64,000 bases of DNA from Trematomus loennbergii (Eukaryota > Chordata > Actinopteri > Perciformes > Nototheniidae). Positions within the stretch are counted from its first letter, which is position 1. Every line of letters starts with the position of its first letter. A program made the translations under genes and the position numbers. Shown here in pieces: positions 1 through 11,046 of this stretch. The notes beneath the pieces were generated by a model that saw only the letters and a list, made by a program, of their open reading frames with translations, ran no database searches and was not told where the DNA came from. The stretch is from contig JAAOOA010000016.1 in the NCBI GenBank assembly GCA_012861695.1, forward strand, positions 23,086,202-23,150,201. The letters are read 5' to 3'.

Positions 1-1508
1 TGACTTTAAACCTGCTGCAGAGAAGAGAGGAACAACTCCTTCAATGCGAGGAAAAGTTCACCAAGAGCCTGGCCGAAAATACTCTCACCTGGGAGAGTGA
101 GAAGCAAAAGATGGAGATGAAATTGAAAGAGGTGGAGAAGAAGAAAAATTACCAGGCCAGTAGAAACAAGACCTTGGAGACGGAATTCCAACAGATGGAG
201 GACCAGTTGAAAAGGCAAGAGGAAATGTTCTCCAAAGACCTGGCCGATAAGAGTCACACCTGGGAGACTGAGAAGCAACAGATGGAGACAACACTAATGA
301 GGTGACTCAGGAAAAGAACGACATGACCAAGGACACCCTGACCTTGGAAACTGAGTTCAAACAGGTGGAGCTAAATTAAAGCAGGTGGAAAAGGAGAAAG
401 ATCGCCTGGCCGAGAATAAACTGAGCTGTGAGACGGACGTCAATCAGCTGAAAGAACAGATGAGAGAGCAGGAGGAGAAGTTCTCCAAAGACCTGGCCCA
501 GAACCAGGAGAGGGAGTCCAGGTTAATTTGGTGAGAGCAAATTAAAGGAGGTAACTCAGAAGAAGGACGACCTGCCAAGAAACACCAGAGTGAAATGAAA
601 GAGGTACAGGCAAAGTTAAAAATGGTTAGGGATGAGAAAAGGACTCAGCCAAGAAGAACCAGAGCATGTGTTGGATCTCAAACTGAAGAAGAGCAAGTCA
701 AGCAGTTGGAAAACGATTTGCAGAGCAGAAGAAGAAGCTCTCCAAAGACCTGGCTGAAAAACAGCTGAACTGGGAGCAGTTTGTCCAAGCAAGGAGACGG
801 ATGTCAAGCAGTTGGAAAACCATTGGAAAGCAGAAGAAGAAGTTCTCCAAAGACCTGGCTGAAAAACAGCTGAACTGGGAGCAGTTTGTCCAAGCAAGAG
901 ACGGATGTCAAGCAGTTGGAAAACGATTTGCAAGAGCAGAAGAAGATGTTCTCCAAAGACCTGGCTGAAAAACAGCTGAACTGGGAGCAGTTTGTCCAAC
1001 GCAAGAGACGGATGTCAAGCAGTTGGAAAACCAATTGGAAGAGCAGAAGAAGAAGTTCTCCAAAGACCTGGCCCAGAACCAAGAGCTGGGAGTCCAAGGT
1101 TAATTTGGTGGAGACCAAATTAAAGGTAACTCAGAGAAGGACGACCTGGTCCAGAAACACCAGAGCATGAGATCAAGCTTCACTGACGGAGACACAACTG
1201 AAACAGGTGGAGGAGCAGAGGGACACGGGGCTCAGAGAAGACTGAGCTGGGCAACACTGAGAAAAAGATGGAGGAGGAAATAAACTTCTGGAAGACCTCT
1301 GTCTTCACATGAAGAATAAGAGCAGAGGTTTCTTCTCTCGCAGGAGGGGGAGACTGAGGATAGAGACGTTGCCTTGCAGAAAATGATAAGCAAGATGCAA
1401 GAGAAGGAGATGAGGAAGAACGCCAAAGACGCGAGAAACACCTCCTCAGAGAAGATGGAGAAGATGGAGGAAGCTTCTGATGATTCAGCTCCAGCTGGAC
1501 AACAGTAA
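1..1508 (+). CDS. 3' end of a repetitive coiled-coil protein gene, frame-broken (5' end outside window)
   Basis: Translation in pieces gives a Glu/Lys/Gln-rich, heptad-like coiled coil in which the motif FSKDLA recurs about every 36-85 residues (near 229, 481, 738, 843, 949 and 1056; a variant FTKSLA near 57). The first open stretch ends at about 305, and after that the frame changes repeatedly. The C-terminus is clear: EKMEKMEEASDDSAPAGQQ followed by TAA at 1506-1508. No intron is evident, so this could be one large last exon. The breaks are small indels between near-identical repeat copies, which suits either sequencing/assembly indels or a decaying gene. I do not recognise the family; it resembles generic trichohyalin- or golgin-like coiled coils only in composition. 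The start codon is not in the window. Confidence 0.55.
738..1160 (+). repeat. In-frame tandem repeat of about 108 bp (36 codons) in the coiled-coil gene
   Basis: Three nearly identical units start at 738, 843 and 949, and a fourth, diverging unit starts at 1056. Each reads FSKDLAEKQLNWEQFVQ followed by a stretch ending in LEEQKKK. Observed spacings are 105, 106 and 107 bp where a 36-codon unit needs 108, so each copy appears to lack 1-3 nt. Confidence 0.75.
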
Positions 1509-1967
1509 CTCCTCCCTCCATTTCCCTCACCTCCTTCTCCTACCTCACCCCCTCCCTCCTTCACTTTTTGCTCAGATAGGGTTTTCTCCTGGAGCTCAGG
1601 TTTTCCAGAAATCCATATTAATAAGGATTCAAAAAAACATCCAATAAGTCCCTCCTCCATTTTCCCTCACCTCCTTCCTCCTACCTCACCCCCTCCCTCC
1701 TTCACTTTTGCTCAGATAGGGTTTTCTCCTGGAGCTCAGGTTTTCCAGAAATCCATATTAATAAGGATTCAAAAAACATCAACAATAAGTCCTTCCTCCA
1801 TTTACCTCACCTCCTTCCTCCTACCTCACCCCCTCCCTCCTTACTTTTTGCTCAGATAAGGTTTTCTCCTGGAGCTCAGGTTTTTCCAGAAATCCATATG
1901 AATAAGGATTCAAAAAAAACATCAACACTAAGTCCTTCCTCCATTTACCTCACCTCACTCCACCCTC
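1506..1967 (+). repeat. Minisatellite of about 140 bp directly after the stop codon
   Basis: Three full units (1506-1644, 1645-1785, 1786-1928) and a partial fourth (1929-1967). Each starts TAAGTCC(T/C)TCCTCC (TAACTCCTCCCTCC in unit 1), runs through a CT-rich stretch, TTTTCTCCTGGAGCTCAGG and AATAAGGATTC, and ends in an A-run. The first unit overlaps the TAA stop codon of the coiled-coil gene, so the array would form the start of its 3' UTR. Confidence 0.85.
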
Positions 1968-2326
1968 CAAAGCGGCTTTGAGTTCAAGAAAAGCGCTATA
2001 TAAATATAATGTATTGCTGTATCTTCCCCCTCATACGGTGGTCCAGAGTGCAAGTCAAAACAACATTTCACAAAACACTACAGCATTTCACAAAACGCCA
2101 CACACACACATCATTTTAGACAGAAAGGGTATTCTTTTAGGGAGAACACTTCTTGTTTGTGATTGGACAGAGCCAGCCAGAGAAGCACTGCTGTGATTGG
2201 TTGTTTTTGCTGCCAGTCAAGAAATTACGCTAAGTGATTGGTCAGCAGCCGGCCGACAGCACCACGTATTTCCTGTTTGGTACTGTTCAGCTGTTTCTTC
2301 ACACATTTGAAACTGAGTTGGAAAGA

Positions 2327-2436
2327 ATGGAAGAAGAGATGGAAATCTTAAGGGAATATTTTAACGAAGGATATACATACGATGTTATCCTCGACATGCT
2401 GTCAACCCATCACGACATCAACATGTCCCTTAGAAC
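2327..2436 (+). pseudogene. Truncated transposase-like N-terminus (HTH-like), split by a hAT insertion
   Basis: From ATG 2327 the frame reads EILREYFNEGYTYDVILDML, then a short stretch ending MSLRT, and is then cut by the hAT end at 2437. On the far side of the hAT, after the target duplication (4058-4065), the reading continues as LKARFKELD and stops near 4101. Rejoined only conceptually, it resembles the small N-terminal helical/HTH segment found in fish integrase-core transposon proteins; that comparison is from memory of the family pattern. A second copy of the same peptide lies inverted in the right arm (about 4338-4447, - strand). Confidence 0.5.
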
Positions 2437-2450
2437 CAGGGGTGTAGTGC

Positions 2451-3455
2451 AGCTGTGACTACCCGATTTGCATCTCTGCCCAATTTGCATTGCGCAAGCG
2501 CGAAATGTTCCGCCATATTGGACAGCTACATACGGCAACCCAAATAGGACACTTGACGTCTAACGTCTGCCCGATTTGCATTGCGTGTCATAAACGTCTC
2601 AAATATCTATACAAAGATCTTTTATGTAATTGTATTTAATTTGAAATAAAATGAAAGACATTAACAGTTAATGTAATTATATGAATTAGTAGTAGGGCTG
2701 CTCGATTATGGGAAAAATCATAATCACGATTATTTCTGGTCAATATTGATATCACAATTATTAAATACGATTATTCATTGACTTTGAAAACATCAATTTA
2801 TTGAACTTTAAAATGTTGTAAAATAATAATTTGAACAGTATGTTTTTAACAGTTGAATACCCTGAACTTTAAGTTTAATTCAACTGAAAAAGCAATAAAA
2901 AAACCCGGCTTGACGAGTTAGTAAAAGTTGACTGTACGCTAGAGACCGGGAATAAAGACACGGCAACTAAAGCTTCCCTTGTAACGTGTTTATATGGATT
3001 TATTAACCAGACTGCAACTGCAAGTCACAACACAACCTGGCCGAGAGGGCTTTTAGGGAGGGGGGGGCAGCGCACGCATGGGCAGGGTGTATAACGCAAG
3101 ACAAATTGAGAGCATCATTGCGAAAGGGAATGCAGCAAAAATACGTTGTTTTCATAATCGTTGCAAGCCAAAATCGTAATCGAGATTAAAATACGATTAA
3201 TTGCACAGCCCTAATTCACAGTAAATATTTCTTCAGTATGATAGCTGTCTAACAGAAGTAAAATCTATTTCTCACTTATTCTGAGAATGTACTTAACCCA
3301 ATAAAAGGATTTGTTAGTTAATAGTGAAGTCAAGTTGTAATAACAATAACTCATCTCTCTCGTTCAGATTAATGTTGTAGCTGTCCAATATGGCGGACCA
3401 TCTCGCGCTTGCACAATGCAAATTGGGCAGAGATGCAAATCGGGTAGTCACAGCT
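2451..3455. mobile_element. MITE with terminal inverted repeats of about 75 bp, nested in the hAT element
   Basis: The segment 2451-2530 (starting AGCTGTGACTACCCG) is the near-exact reverse complement of about 3374-3455 (ending CGGGTAGTCACAGCT). The empty site is preserved in the inverted right arm near 4325-4337, which shows that this insertion is younger than the arm duplication. It carries no coding capacity. Confidence 0.75.
2694..3212. mobile_element. Short element with AGGGCTG...CAGCCCT ends inside the MITE
   Basis: The element begins AGGGCTGCTCGATTATG and ends with the approximate inverse GCACAGCCCT. Inside, AATCATAATC/AATCGTAATC-type inverted subterminal repeats occur. This is a very common teleost non-autonomous DNA repeat type (hAT-like by its ends). 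I see no clean target duplication, so the exact ends are approximate. Confidence 0.6.
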
Positions 3456-4835
3456 GCCGGAACGCCGCTCCGGTTGTTAGCATCTGGTTAGCTAGCTATG
3501 CTAACGTACATAAGGAGTTGTTTCTACAACAAGGTGGAGGAGAGTCCTCTCCTGTCAGACTGAAATGGATCACCATTTATGTAAACAAGTATTTCCAAGG
3601 CACACCTTTTTATATGATCATTATAGTTATAATAAGAGAATAAATGAAAAACAGGTATGAAATAATTCCAACTCATACTATAGGACAGTAAAACTAAAAT
3701 ACAGTTTAAAAGGGGAGTGATTAGTAAGATATGGATAAAGAAAAAGTACTTCTGTTTACAGTACTGTTTCACATGGGTGTTGTTGAGAGATGTATCCATA
3801 GATTTAGTCCCTAACTTTGCTCTCAAAGTGCACCAGATTGAATTTAACTTCAACATTTTAAAAATCATCTTCCCGGGGGAGCATGCCCCGGACCCCCCTA
3901 GAGGATGTTAGGTCCACCACCCACAAAAAAAAGGGTCACATGGATAGGATTCGAAATACATTTGCACACTTTTGATATAGTAACTTATGACCATATGTTG
4001 CTGTTTTGTTGGTCATAGGTGCGCTCCTGCACTTATAAAAATAGCACTACACCCCTGCTTAGAACCCTGAAAGCGCGGTTTAAAGAGTTAGACTGAGGAG
4101 ACCTCACTGACTCACTTTATTTATTTATTTTTATTTTAACCTTTTATGTTTAAAGTGTGCTATATAAATCAAATGTATTATTATTATTATTATTATTACT
4201 GAGCTGTAGTTATAAGATCCTCTCAGTCTGACAGGAGAGGACTCTCCTCCACCTTGTTGTAGAAACAACTCCTAATGTACGTTAGCATAACTAGCTAACC
4301 AGATGCTAACAACCGGAGTGGCGCTCCGGCAGCATTACACCCCTGGTTCTAAGGGACATGTTGATGTCGTGATGGGTTGACAGCATGTCGAGGATAACAT
4401 CGTATGTATATCCTTCGGTAGAATATTCCCTTAAGATTTCAATCGCTTCTTCCATTCTTTCCAACTCAGTTTAAAATGTGTGAAGAAACAGCTGAACAGT
4501 ACCAAACAGGAAATACGTGGTGCTGTTGGCCGGGTGCTGACCAATCACGAAGCGTAATTTCTTGACTGGCAGCAAAAACAACCAATCACAGCAGTGCTTC
4601 TCTGGCTGGCTCTGTCCAATCACAAACAAGAATTGTTCTCCCAAAAGGAATACCCTTTCCGTAAAATGTGAAATGTTGAAGTGTTTTGTGAAATGCTGTA
4701 GCGGCGTTTCCTGAAATGCTGTAGTGTTTTTTTAAATGTCGTTGTGTTTTATGAAATGTTGAAGTGTTTTGTGAAATGCTGTAGTGTTTTGTGAAATGTT
4801 GTTTTGACTTGCACTTCAGGGCCACCGTACCCTCA

Positions 4836-5798
4836 CTCCACCCCAAACTCCAAATTTTCCTAATACAATTAGGATTAAAATTTGGATTAGAAAGATTTGA
4901 TTTAAAAATAAAATATAAATTCAAATCTATCTTTTTACGTGCCTCACTGTATAAACATATACAGTATACATTATTTACTGTATCACATTTTGGTTACTAA
5001 AGTACTTCTATTTATTCATTGTATGTTTAATCAACACTTTCATAAATAAAACAACCTATGGTATGAAATATAAAATTGTGTTTTTATATTTGTCTCACTA
5101 CACATTCAATTCCATTATATACAGTATGTATATATTTTTTAACTGTGTTCATACAAGCTGGTCAAATATTCTGGGACTTTAATACTCCAAATTTTGAGGT
5201 GAAGCGGAAAATGTAATTGTATTGACTGAAACATGGTGTCACTCACCTCAATAGAGTAAAAATAAAAACAGAAAATGTATATATGCCTTATGAGATGTGA
5301 TTTTAATTCAACAACACAAACATTTAAAACCTCACTTAAGAAAAAATAAAAGTAATTATTATCTGCAAAACCTTGGTAAAATCCTGCAAAAAAAATGGTA
5401 GGAACATTTCTCAACCCATTTATGGACACAAGTTAATCAAAACTCACATTTAAAATCACCTAATTATGGTATGGATAGGGGTTAAGGTTAGGGTTAGTAC
5501 AAATTGTACTGTACAGCATATCTAAAAATAAGTCACTAAAGCTGTCAGAAAATGTAACTGAGTAAAAAGTAAAATATGTTCTTGTGAGATGAAGTGATTT
5601 AGAAAAGTATAAAGATGCATAAGATGGAAATACTTAAGTACTTTTATTTTATACTTAAGTATATCACTTAGGGAACACTGGAAAATATGATATTATAATT
5701 TATAGCCAAGGCTCTAGATTAAAAAGTGTTTATAATACAATACATTATTGTATGCCGTAACGGCTGTGGGATTACATATCGTGGGTTTAATGGGGACA
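4836..5798. other. AT-rich intergenic sequence, no gene seen
   Basis: Only short random frames occur. There is a short TTAGGG-like stretch (GGGTTAAGGTTAGGGTTAG, near 5478-5496), and the ACTTAAGTA-type motif near 5630-5665 belongs to a common teleost repeat. Confidence 0.5.
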
Positions 5799-6620
5799 TT
5801 AAAGGTCCCATGTCATGGCCATTTCTACTGATCATATTTCCATTGTTGAGGTCTACTAGAATAGATTTAAATTGTGCAATTTTCCAAAATCGCATTGGTT
5901 TCTCATACAGCATCTCTGTATAGTATGTGTATTCACCAGGTATTCACTCTCTGTCCTAAACGGCTTGTTTGAGCTCTTGCCCCCCCTCCCTGTGAGCCCA
6001 GTGTGCTCTGATTGGTCGGGACGTTGCGAGGCTCGTTGCTGCTCGCCGCTGCTGCGAGCTGCTGCGAGGAGCGGACAGGCTTCCGGGTCGGCGATACAGC
6101 GAGAACAAGCTCTCTCTGAGCACACACAAACACTCACAGCCGAAGTAAAAACAATAAGTGTGGCTTGATATTGAGTAAGAAAAAGGTTTATAACGCTGTG
6201 AGAATGGGTCTGCGGAGAGCATTTCTCCGCGATCCCAACTCGTCTATTACCAGCGTTCAGGGAGCTCTATGCAAGTCAATGGGGACTCCCTGTTAGTTAG
6301 CCAAGGGATCCTGGTGTGTGAGGAGCTCCGCGGATTGGTCCATTTGGGCCAATCCGGTCATTTGTTGTTGATTTGGGTTTCACACGTCACAGAACCCAGG
6401 AAGCAAACAATGGAAAATGAGAGATCTCCAACGAGGCGTTTTGGGGCAGCATAGACAGGTCTTTTCTGTGTTAGAGTTTTACTCGCTACACTGTAGACAC
6501 TGCAGTAAAGGGTACACCATCACCCAATGCACCAAGTATGACGTCCGTCTGTGCTTTTCTGACGACAGAAACTGTTTTTTGGACTACCATATTCATATTT
6601 AATAAATGACTATTCATAAA
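5799..6620. repeat. Probable TTAA-bounded teleost repeat fragment, GC-rich in its middle
   Basis: It starts TTAAAGGTCCCATGTCATGG at 5799, close in style to the TTAAAGGGGACCTATCATGC elements found at 26359 and 38231. It is followed by a GC-rich block (about 5975-6100) rich in GCTGCTGCGAG. No matching right terminus was found, so the right boundary is a guess. The several overlapping frames on both strands across 5856-6222 are compositional, not genes. Confidence 0.4.
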
Positions 6621-7324
6621 AAATATGAATGATGTGTGATTATTATTCATGCTATGCACTGATATAGGGCTAAGTAAGCAATCAATCCTGCAAATCAACC
6701 CTTAGCTGTTCAATATATTTATTCAGACAATGTGAGTAGAAATACAGGAATTCTGCTCCCACCTAAGCCCAACGTTGCTATATTACAACATTTCGCTAAA
6801 AACTTACCAAAGTAAAATGTGAAAACTCTTTCATTTCTGCTCCAGAGGCAACATCTGAAAGGTCAAAAAATAAATTCTAAGGTTTTTCTATTTTTGGGCT
6901 TTACAGGGTTTTAACCCATGATTTGCTTCTAAACTAATCGTGATGCCCCAAGATCATTTGGTATTTACACTACTGAAGGTAAGCACTGAGAAATCTTTCC
7001 TCTTCAGCAGACATTCATAATTCTATCCAAACATCCAGATTTGACAAAAAATCCAAAACATATTTTTGTGTGGAGGGGAATTATTAGTGTATAGTTGTTG
7101 CTTTTAATTTCAAATGTAATTTATGCACTCTTATTGTAAACATATGAGAAAACTAAATCAGTTAATCCAGGTGTGTACATCACTGTTTGCTCTCCCTCTG
7201 TCTGTGTTTCTGTATCAACACCACTAGAGGTCAGGATTGATCAGTAAATAAGCTTCTTTGGTTTTGCATCTCCCACCTGTCCAACCCACATGGCTTTCTT
7301 TTCCATGTTAACTTGAATTCTTAG
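6621..7324. other. Intergenic, nothing recognised
   Basis: AT-rich sequence with no long or conserved frame. The last bases form a plausible splice acceptor (ATTCTTAG) for the block that follows. Confidence 0.45.
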
Positions 7325-7657
7325 AGATGCCTGTCAAAAAGTGGCCCTTAAAAATAGATATAAGACAATGAAACAGTGTGGAGTCAATGTCAGCCTTAAC
7401 CCCAACACTTCTCAAGTGATCTTCAGTGGGGGTGGGTTTCGATCCGCCTCCGAGGTGCTTTCCAGTGAGCAGAAGAGCCAGAAGAAGATGAGATGTTCTC
7501 CTCAGGGTTCTCCCCGCTGTCCTGCCACCTCATACCAGGACGGGGCCCCGAAGCTTCTGGGGCCCTAAAGGGAACGATCTGGGTTCAGAAGTCACTCTGA
7601 GGGACGGCCCACACTGTCAAAACACAAGAGACGTATGACTCTGGAGGACATATACAG
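7325..7657 (+). CDS. Candidate coding exon of unidentified gene
   Basis: The block is bounded by an acceptor-like TTAG (7321-7324) and a donor-like CAG|GTACGC at 7657/7658. The first frame runs DACQKVALKNRYKTMKQCG, later GGGFRSASEVLSSEQKSQKK, and ends LLGP at a stop near 7566. The next frame continues without a stop to the donor: RERSGFRSHSEGRPTLSKHK, then RRMTLEDIY. The serine/basic composition and the RRMTLEDIY ending look protein-like. Rejoining needs one extra base near 7560-7567, the same kind of error seen in the tnfaip3 and sdccag8 exons. I do not recognise the protein, and no partner exons were identified nearby. It could also be chance or a pseudogene. Confidence 0.35.
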
Positions 7658-10600
7658 GTACGCATTATAAAGCATAGATTAATGTAAAGTACCTGGATTA
7701 CTTGACATTTCGTTGGCTGACATGTTTGCGATTATCATGAAGCCCCAATTCCAGTTGTGTACTGTACATTTTTTACAATGATAAAGAGCACTGAGCTGTG
7801 CTTGTTTGTGACAACATAGGATACTTTTTATTAAATTAAATACATGCACTGAAAAAAATGAAATGTAGAATTTAATTCAATGTACCATGTCAGCAAATTT
7901 AACATAATTGTATATTAGTTGAGTTAGTTAGTTGAAAGCAATAATATTAAGTTAAACCCTAATGATTTTTCTATTTAAACTTAATGTGATTGCTTTCAAC
8001 TAACCTAATGCAGTTATGTGAACTGTTGACATAATACATTTAATTAATTTGTAATATTTTTAGTTTACTGTAGACCAGACGAATTTACCAAGAGGTTAGA
8101 TATATTATTTGTTATTTTGGCTTGATTTTATTCACAGTGGACAGAAAGAGAAGATATTTGGGAGGATAGATACAGATGTTTAAAAATGCTCCAACACTGC
8201 ATTCAAACCAAGATGCATACGAGACATTTACACTAACTGAGTCACCTGATTGCACCACATTTTTAAATGATTTTTAAGATATCCAGTAACACTCAGGAAC
8301 AAAAGTTGATGTCACATGTCTTTTTTTAGGTGTTGCGAAGGTTAAGATCAGTCAAAGTCTCAGTGACTCACACTCCTCTCTTAGCGAGTTTCTGAACATC
8401 TTGCTGGTAACCTCTGCCTCCTTTATCTAAGAATGAATGAGTCAAAAAGCATCAACATAACTGAGGAGTGGAATCTGTGTGTGTTCCCTCTTATGAAGGG
8501 TTTTATTAGCCAGTCAAAAAAGGCGAAGCTCCTTCATTGTAGATGTTACTAAATTAAAAAAATTATGAATTATGTACAATGTGTACCTTAGGTTGACCTT
8601 GACCTTTTGTCAATTATGGAGCTAACTTACATATTTGACATATTTCTGATATTTTATTTTTAACAGTGAAACATTTTAAAGGTATTTAAGATCAACATGT
8701 GTTTTCTGTGTGAAATATCAATTTGCAAAGTAACTATTATAAAATAAAACTAGTGAAGTATAAAGTACAATATTTCAGACTTGGAGTGGAAAAAAAGTAA
8801 TTGAGGCTTAAATTGTACAGAAGTAAAGCATATCTGATTTAACAAACCAATATTAGTGGCTTGTCCTAACGTGTGAAAGCAAAACATGTGTTTACAAATC
8901 TGAGATAGTTTCCAATATAATATATATAATTGATAATAATATATATTCTTAAGAGATGATTTGACACTCAGAAAGACCATCCAGTCTAGAGTAAGGTCGT
9001 ACGATATTTAAACAGCGAGGGTTGCTCATATTAAAGTACCTGGTGATTTGGAACAAAGAAGTGGGCCAATTATCTACATGGGGTTTTCCATGTGCTGATG
9101 ATTGTGCAGTTTTTTTGTATAGCTTCCACGTCCAGCATGTATTGATTATTCCAACCTGTGACTCAGTAAACATGTGACCCAGTGATCATTCCATTATTAA
9201 AAATAATCTCAGGGTAGAGTCAGATAATGATTAAGTGTCTAAATATGTTTTTTTAATTCTGAGTCATGATCCTTTGTGTAATCAGGGCATTGTAATTGTT
9301 GAGTTTGTACATAGAGTATGGGCTCAATGTCCACAGTGCTGTCAGGTGATTTTTAGTTTCTGTTCCCTGGACGGTTTTGTGGATTCCACAGGTAAGAGGA
9401 AGGGAAATAGAAAGCAGGAGTGAATCACTGCAGGCAGTAGTAGGTGGGAACCAACAGGTAAATCAGACTAAATGTCATTTTGCACCATAAATCTGGATTT
9501 TTCTCCACAGTGAAAATGCAATCTGTTCAATTCAAGAATGTTGCAAGTGAATTCCCCAAGTTAAAAGGGGGAGGGAGAAATGTTGTAGTTACAGTCATTA
9601 ATCTGGAATTTGATTTCTGATAAATCTACTGATTAGATTATACTTTTCTTTTTAAAATAATGCTGTGATGCTACAAAATTACTGTGGTCTATCTGACAGT
9701 TACATTTTGAACACTGGAACAATAAGGTGAATAAATCAATAATCTATTCGTAAATCAAGATTAAATGTATGATAATGAACATTTCAAGTCACTCATGAAG
9801 CAACATGTATTTAAAAAAAAAAAACCCCACTGGTTTCAGATTCTCAAATTGGAAATGTTGACTCTGCTGAATCTTGTGAAATTAAAAACCTCATATTTCA
9901 TGCTAACATGTGCAGCACCAGCATGCCAAATGAGAGAGCTTTTCTGTTGCAGCCTTTGGTAAACCGCAGTGAAACAGTTGGTGAACTTTGAAACACACCG
10001 ATGGCTGATAATAATACCTGCTAACCACCAGAAAGAGCTGCAGAAAGCTAGTTTTGATTTGACACATGTAGAGTTTTCTGACAGCCACTGACAGACTGGA
10101 TGTTGGAATACAGAGGCTCTTTGATATTCTAAGTATTGAGATTATCTGTTGATGTTTGGTATAAAACTAGATTTGTACAAATATAAATGAAGACTTGTGC
10201 ATAGTTAAGTTCATATGCATTGCCCCTAGCTTTGAAACATGTGCATTACGTGTGTTCTTTAAAATCGATTTAAGCAAGATCGAAAACAACCTCCATTTCA
10301 TTTTTTATTGCCAATTATATGTTTTAAGGGCTACTCTTTTTCAATAGAATGCCCTTTCAACTTCTGAGACATTATTTGGCATGGATGGTTGTTTGAAGCT
10401 TGACTCATGAGACACAGTTGTATCTATTGTAAAAATTAAAGAAAAGTTCACTTTGCCTGTCTGGTTATTGTTTTCCCACTGAAAATGTCTGGTGTGTTAT
10501 TTATGTCACATGAGTACTTCAATGTGCATGACAAAACAAAAACATAATTCAATGATTACTTACTAAACTATTAAAATGAAGAGGAACAGAAAAGTTGATA

Positions 10601-11040
10601 GCATCTAACGCCCATTCATGCAAAAAAAGCCCACATCTGCTTCTGAAGTGCCCTATAGCAAGACATCAGGATCTATTTTTAACATCATTTCCAAACAGTG
10701 AAAACAGTACTACTACATCATCATTGCAATGTCTGCAGTCTACTCATAAAAAGACACATAGATACACCCCTGCAGGCATTCAATCAGCTATCCTAAGCCC
10801 ACTGGTCACCCAATTATGTTATCTTTCGTTTTCCTGACTCATTTACTGAGGCTGGTCTCCTTGCAGGCCAATGTCTGTCTCCTCCTCAGTGACCCTCCTT
10901 TGTGCACAGTGGGAGGGAAATGCTTTTCAGTATTGAGTCAGACAGAGCCCCCTCAAGCGGCAGCGAGGTGTAACTTCAGTGAATGTGTGTGAGTGTGTGT
11001 GTAACAGAGAGAGAGAGAGCGAGAGAGAGAGAGAAAATGG
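7658..11040. other. Long AT-rich intergenic stretch upstream of tnfaip3
   Basis: No supported exon. It contains a foldback MITE (about 7855-8050) and otherwise only short chance frames. The last 150 bp become GC-richer, with GTGTGTGA and GAGAGAGA runs (10980-11033), and lead into the tnfaip3 promoter. Confidence 0.5.
7855..8050. repeat. Small foldback MITE
   Basis: GTTAGTTGAAAGCAATAAT near 7926 is mirrored by TGATTGCTTTCAACTAAC near 7986, with AATTTAATTCAATG and CATTTAATTAATT towards the outer ends. This gives a roughly 190-bp imperfect hairpin of a type common in fish. Confidence 0.55.
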
Positions 11041-11046
11041 GTGGAC

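Larger units (their letters stand above)
2437..4057 (+). mobile_element. hAT-type element with 8-bp target duplication, inserted in the foldback transposon
   Basis: The terminal inverted repeats CAGGGGTGTAGTGC (2437-2450) and GCACTACACCCCTG (4044-4057) are perfect complements. They are flanked by the 8-bp duplication CTTAGAAC (2429-2436 and 4058-4065). TIRs starting CAGGGGTG and 8-bp duplications are typical of hAT transposons. No transposase frame is visible, so it is non-autonomous; about 1 kb of its length is a later nested MITE. Confidence 0.85.
2034..4829. mobile_element. Foldback DNA transposon with about 500-bp inverted arms and nested insertions
   Basis: The ends are TACGGTGG (2034) and CCACCGTA (4829), flanked by a direct repeat CCCTCA (2028-2033 and 4830-4835) that looks like a 6-bp target duplication. 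The left arm (2034-2436, continuing at 3457-3562) is the reverse complement of 4224-4829, with scattered mismatches. The left arm is interrupted by a younger MITE (about 2451-3455) that the right arm lacks. Both arms contain the same truncated reading frame (LREY..EGYTYDVILDML) cut at the same point by the same hAT end, so the inverted duplication happened after the hAT insertion. I cannot name the superfamily. Confidence 0.8.

Noticed and set aside
1506..1967. CRISPR-like array
   Set aside because: Units are contiguous 140-bp repeats without spacers, in a vertebrate genome; it is a minisatellite.
5856..6222. Cluster of frames on both strands suggesting a gene or CpG promoter
   Set aside because: The GC-rich block lies inside a TTAA-started repeat-like segment and no splice-bounded conserved frame is visible.
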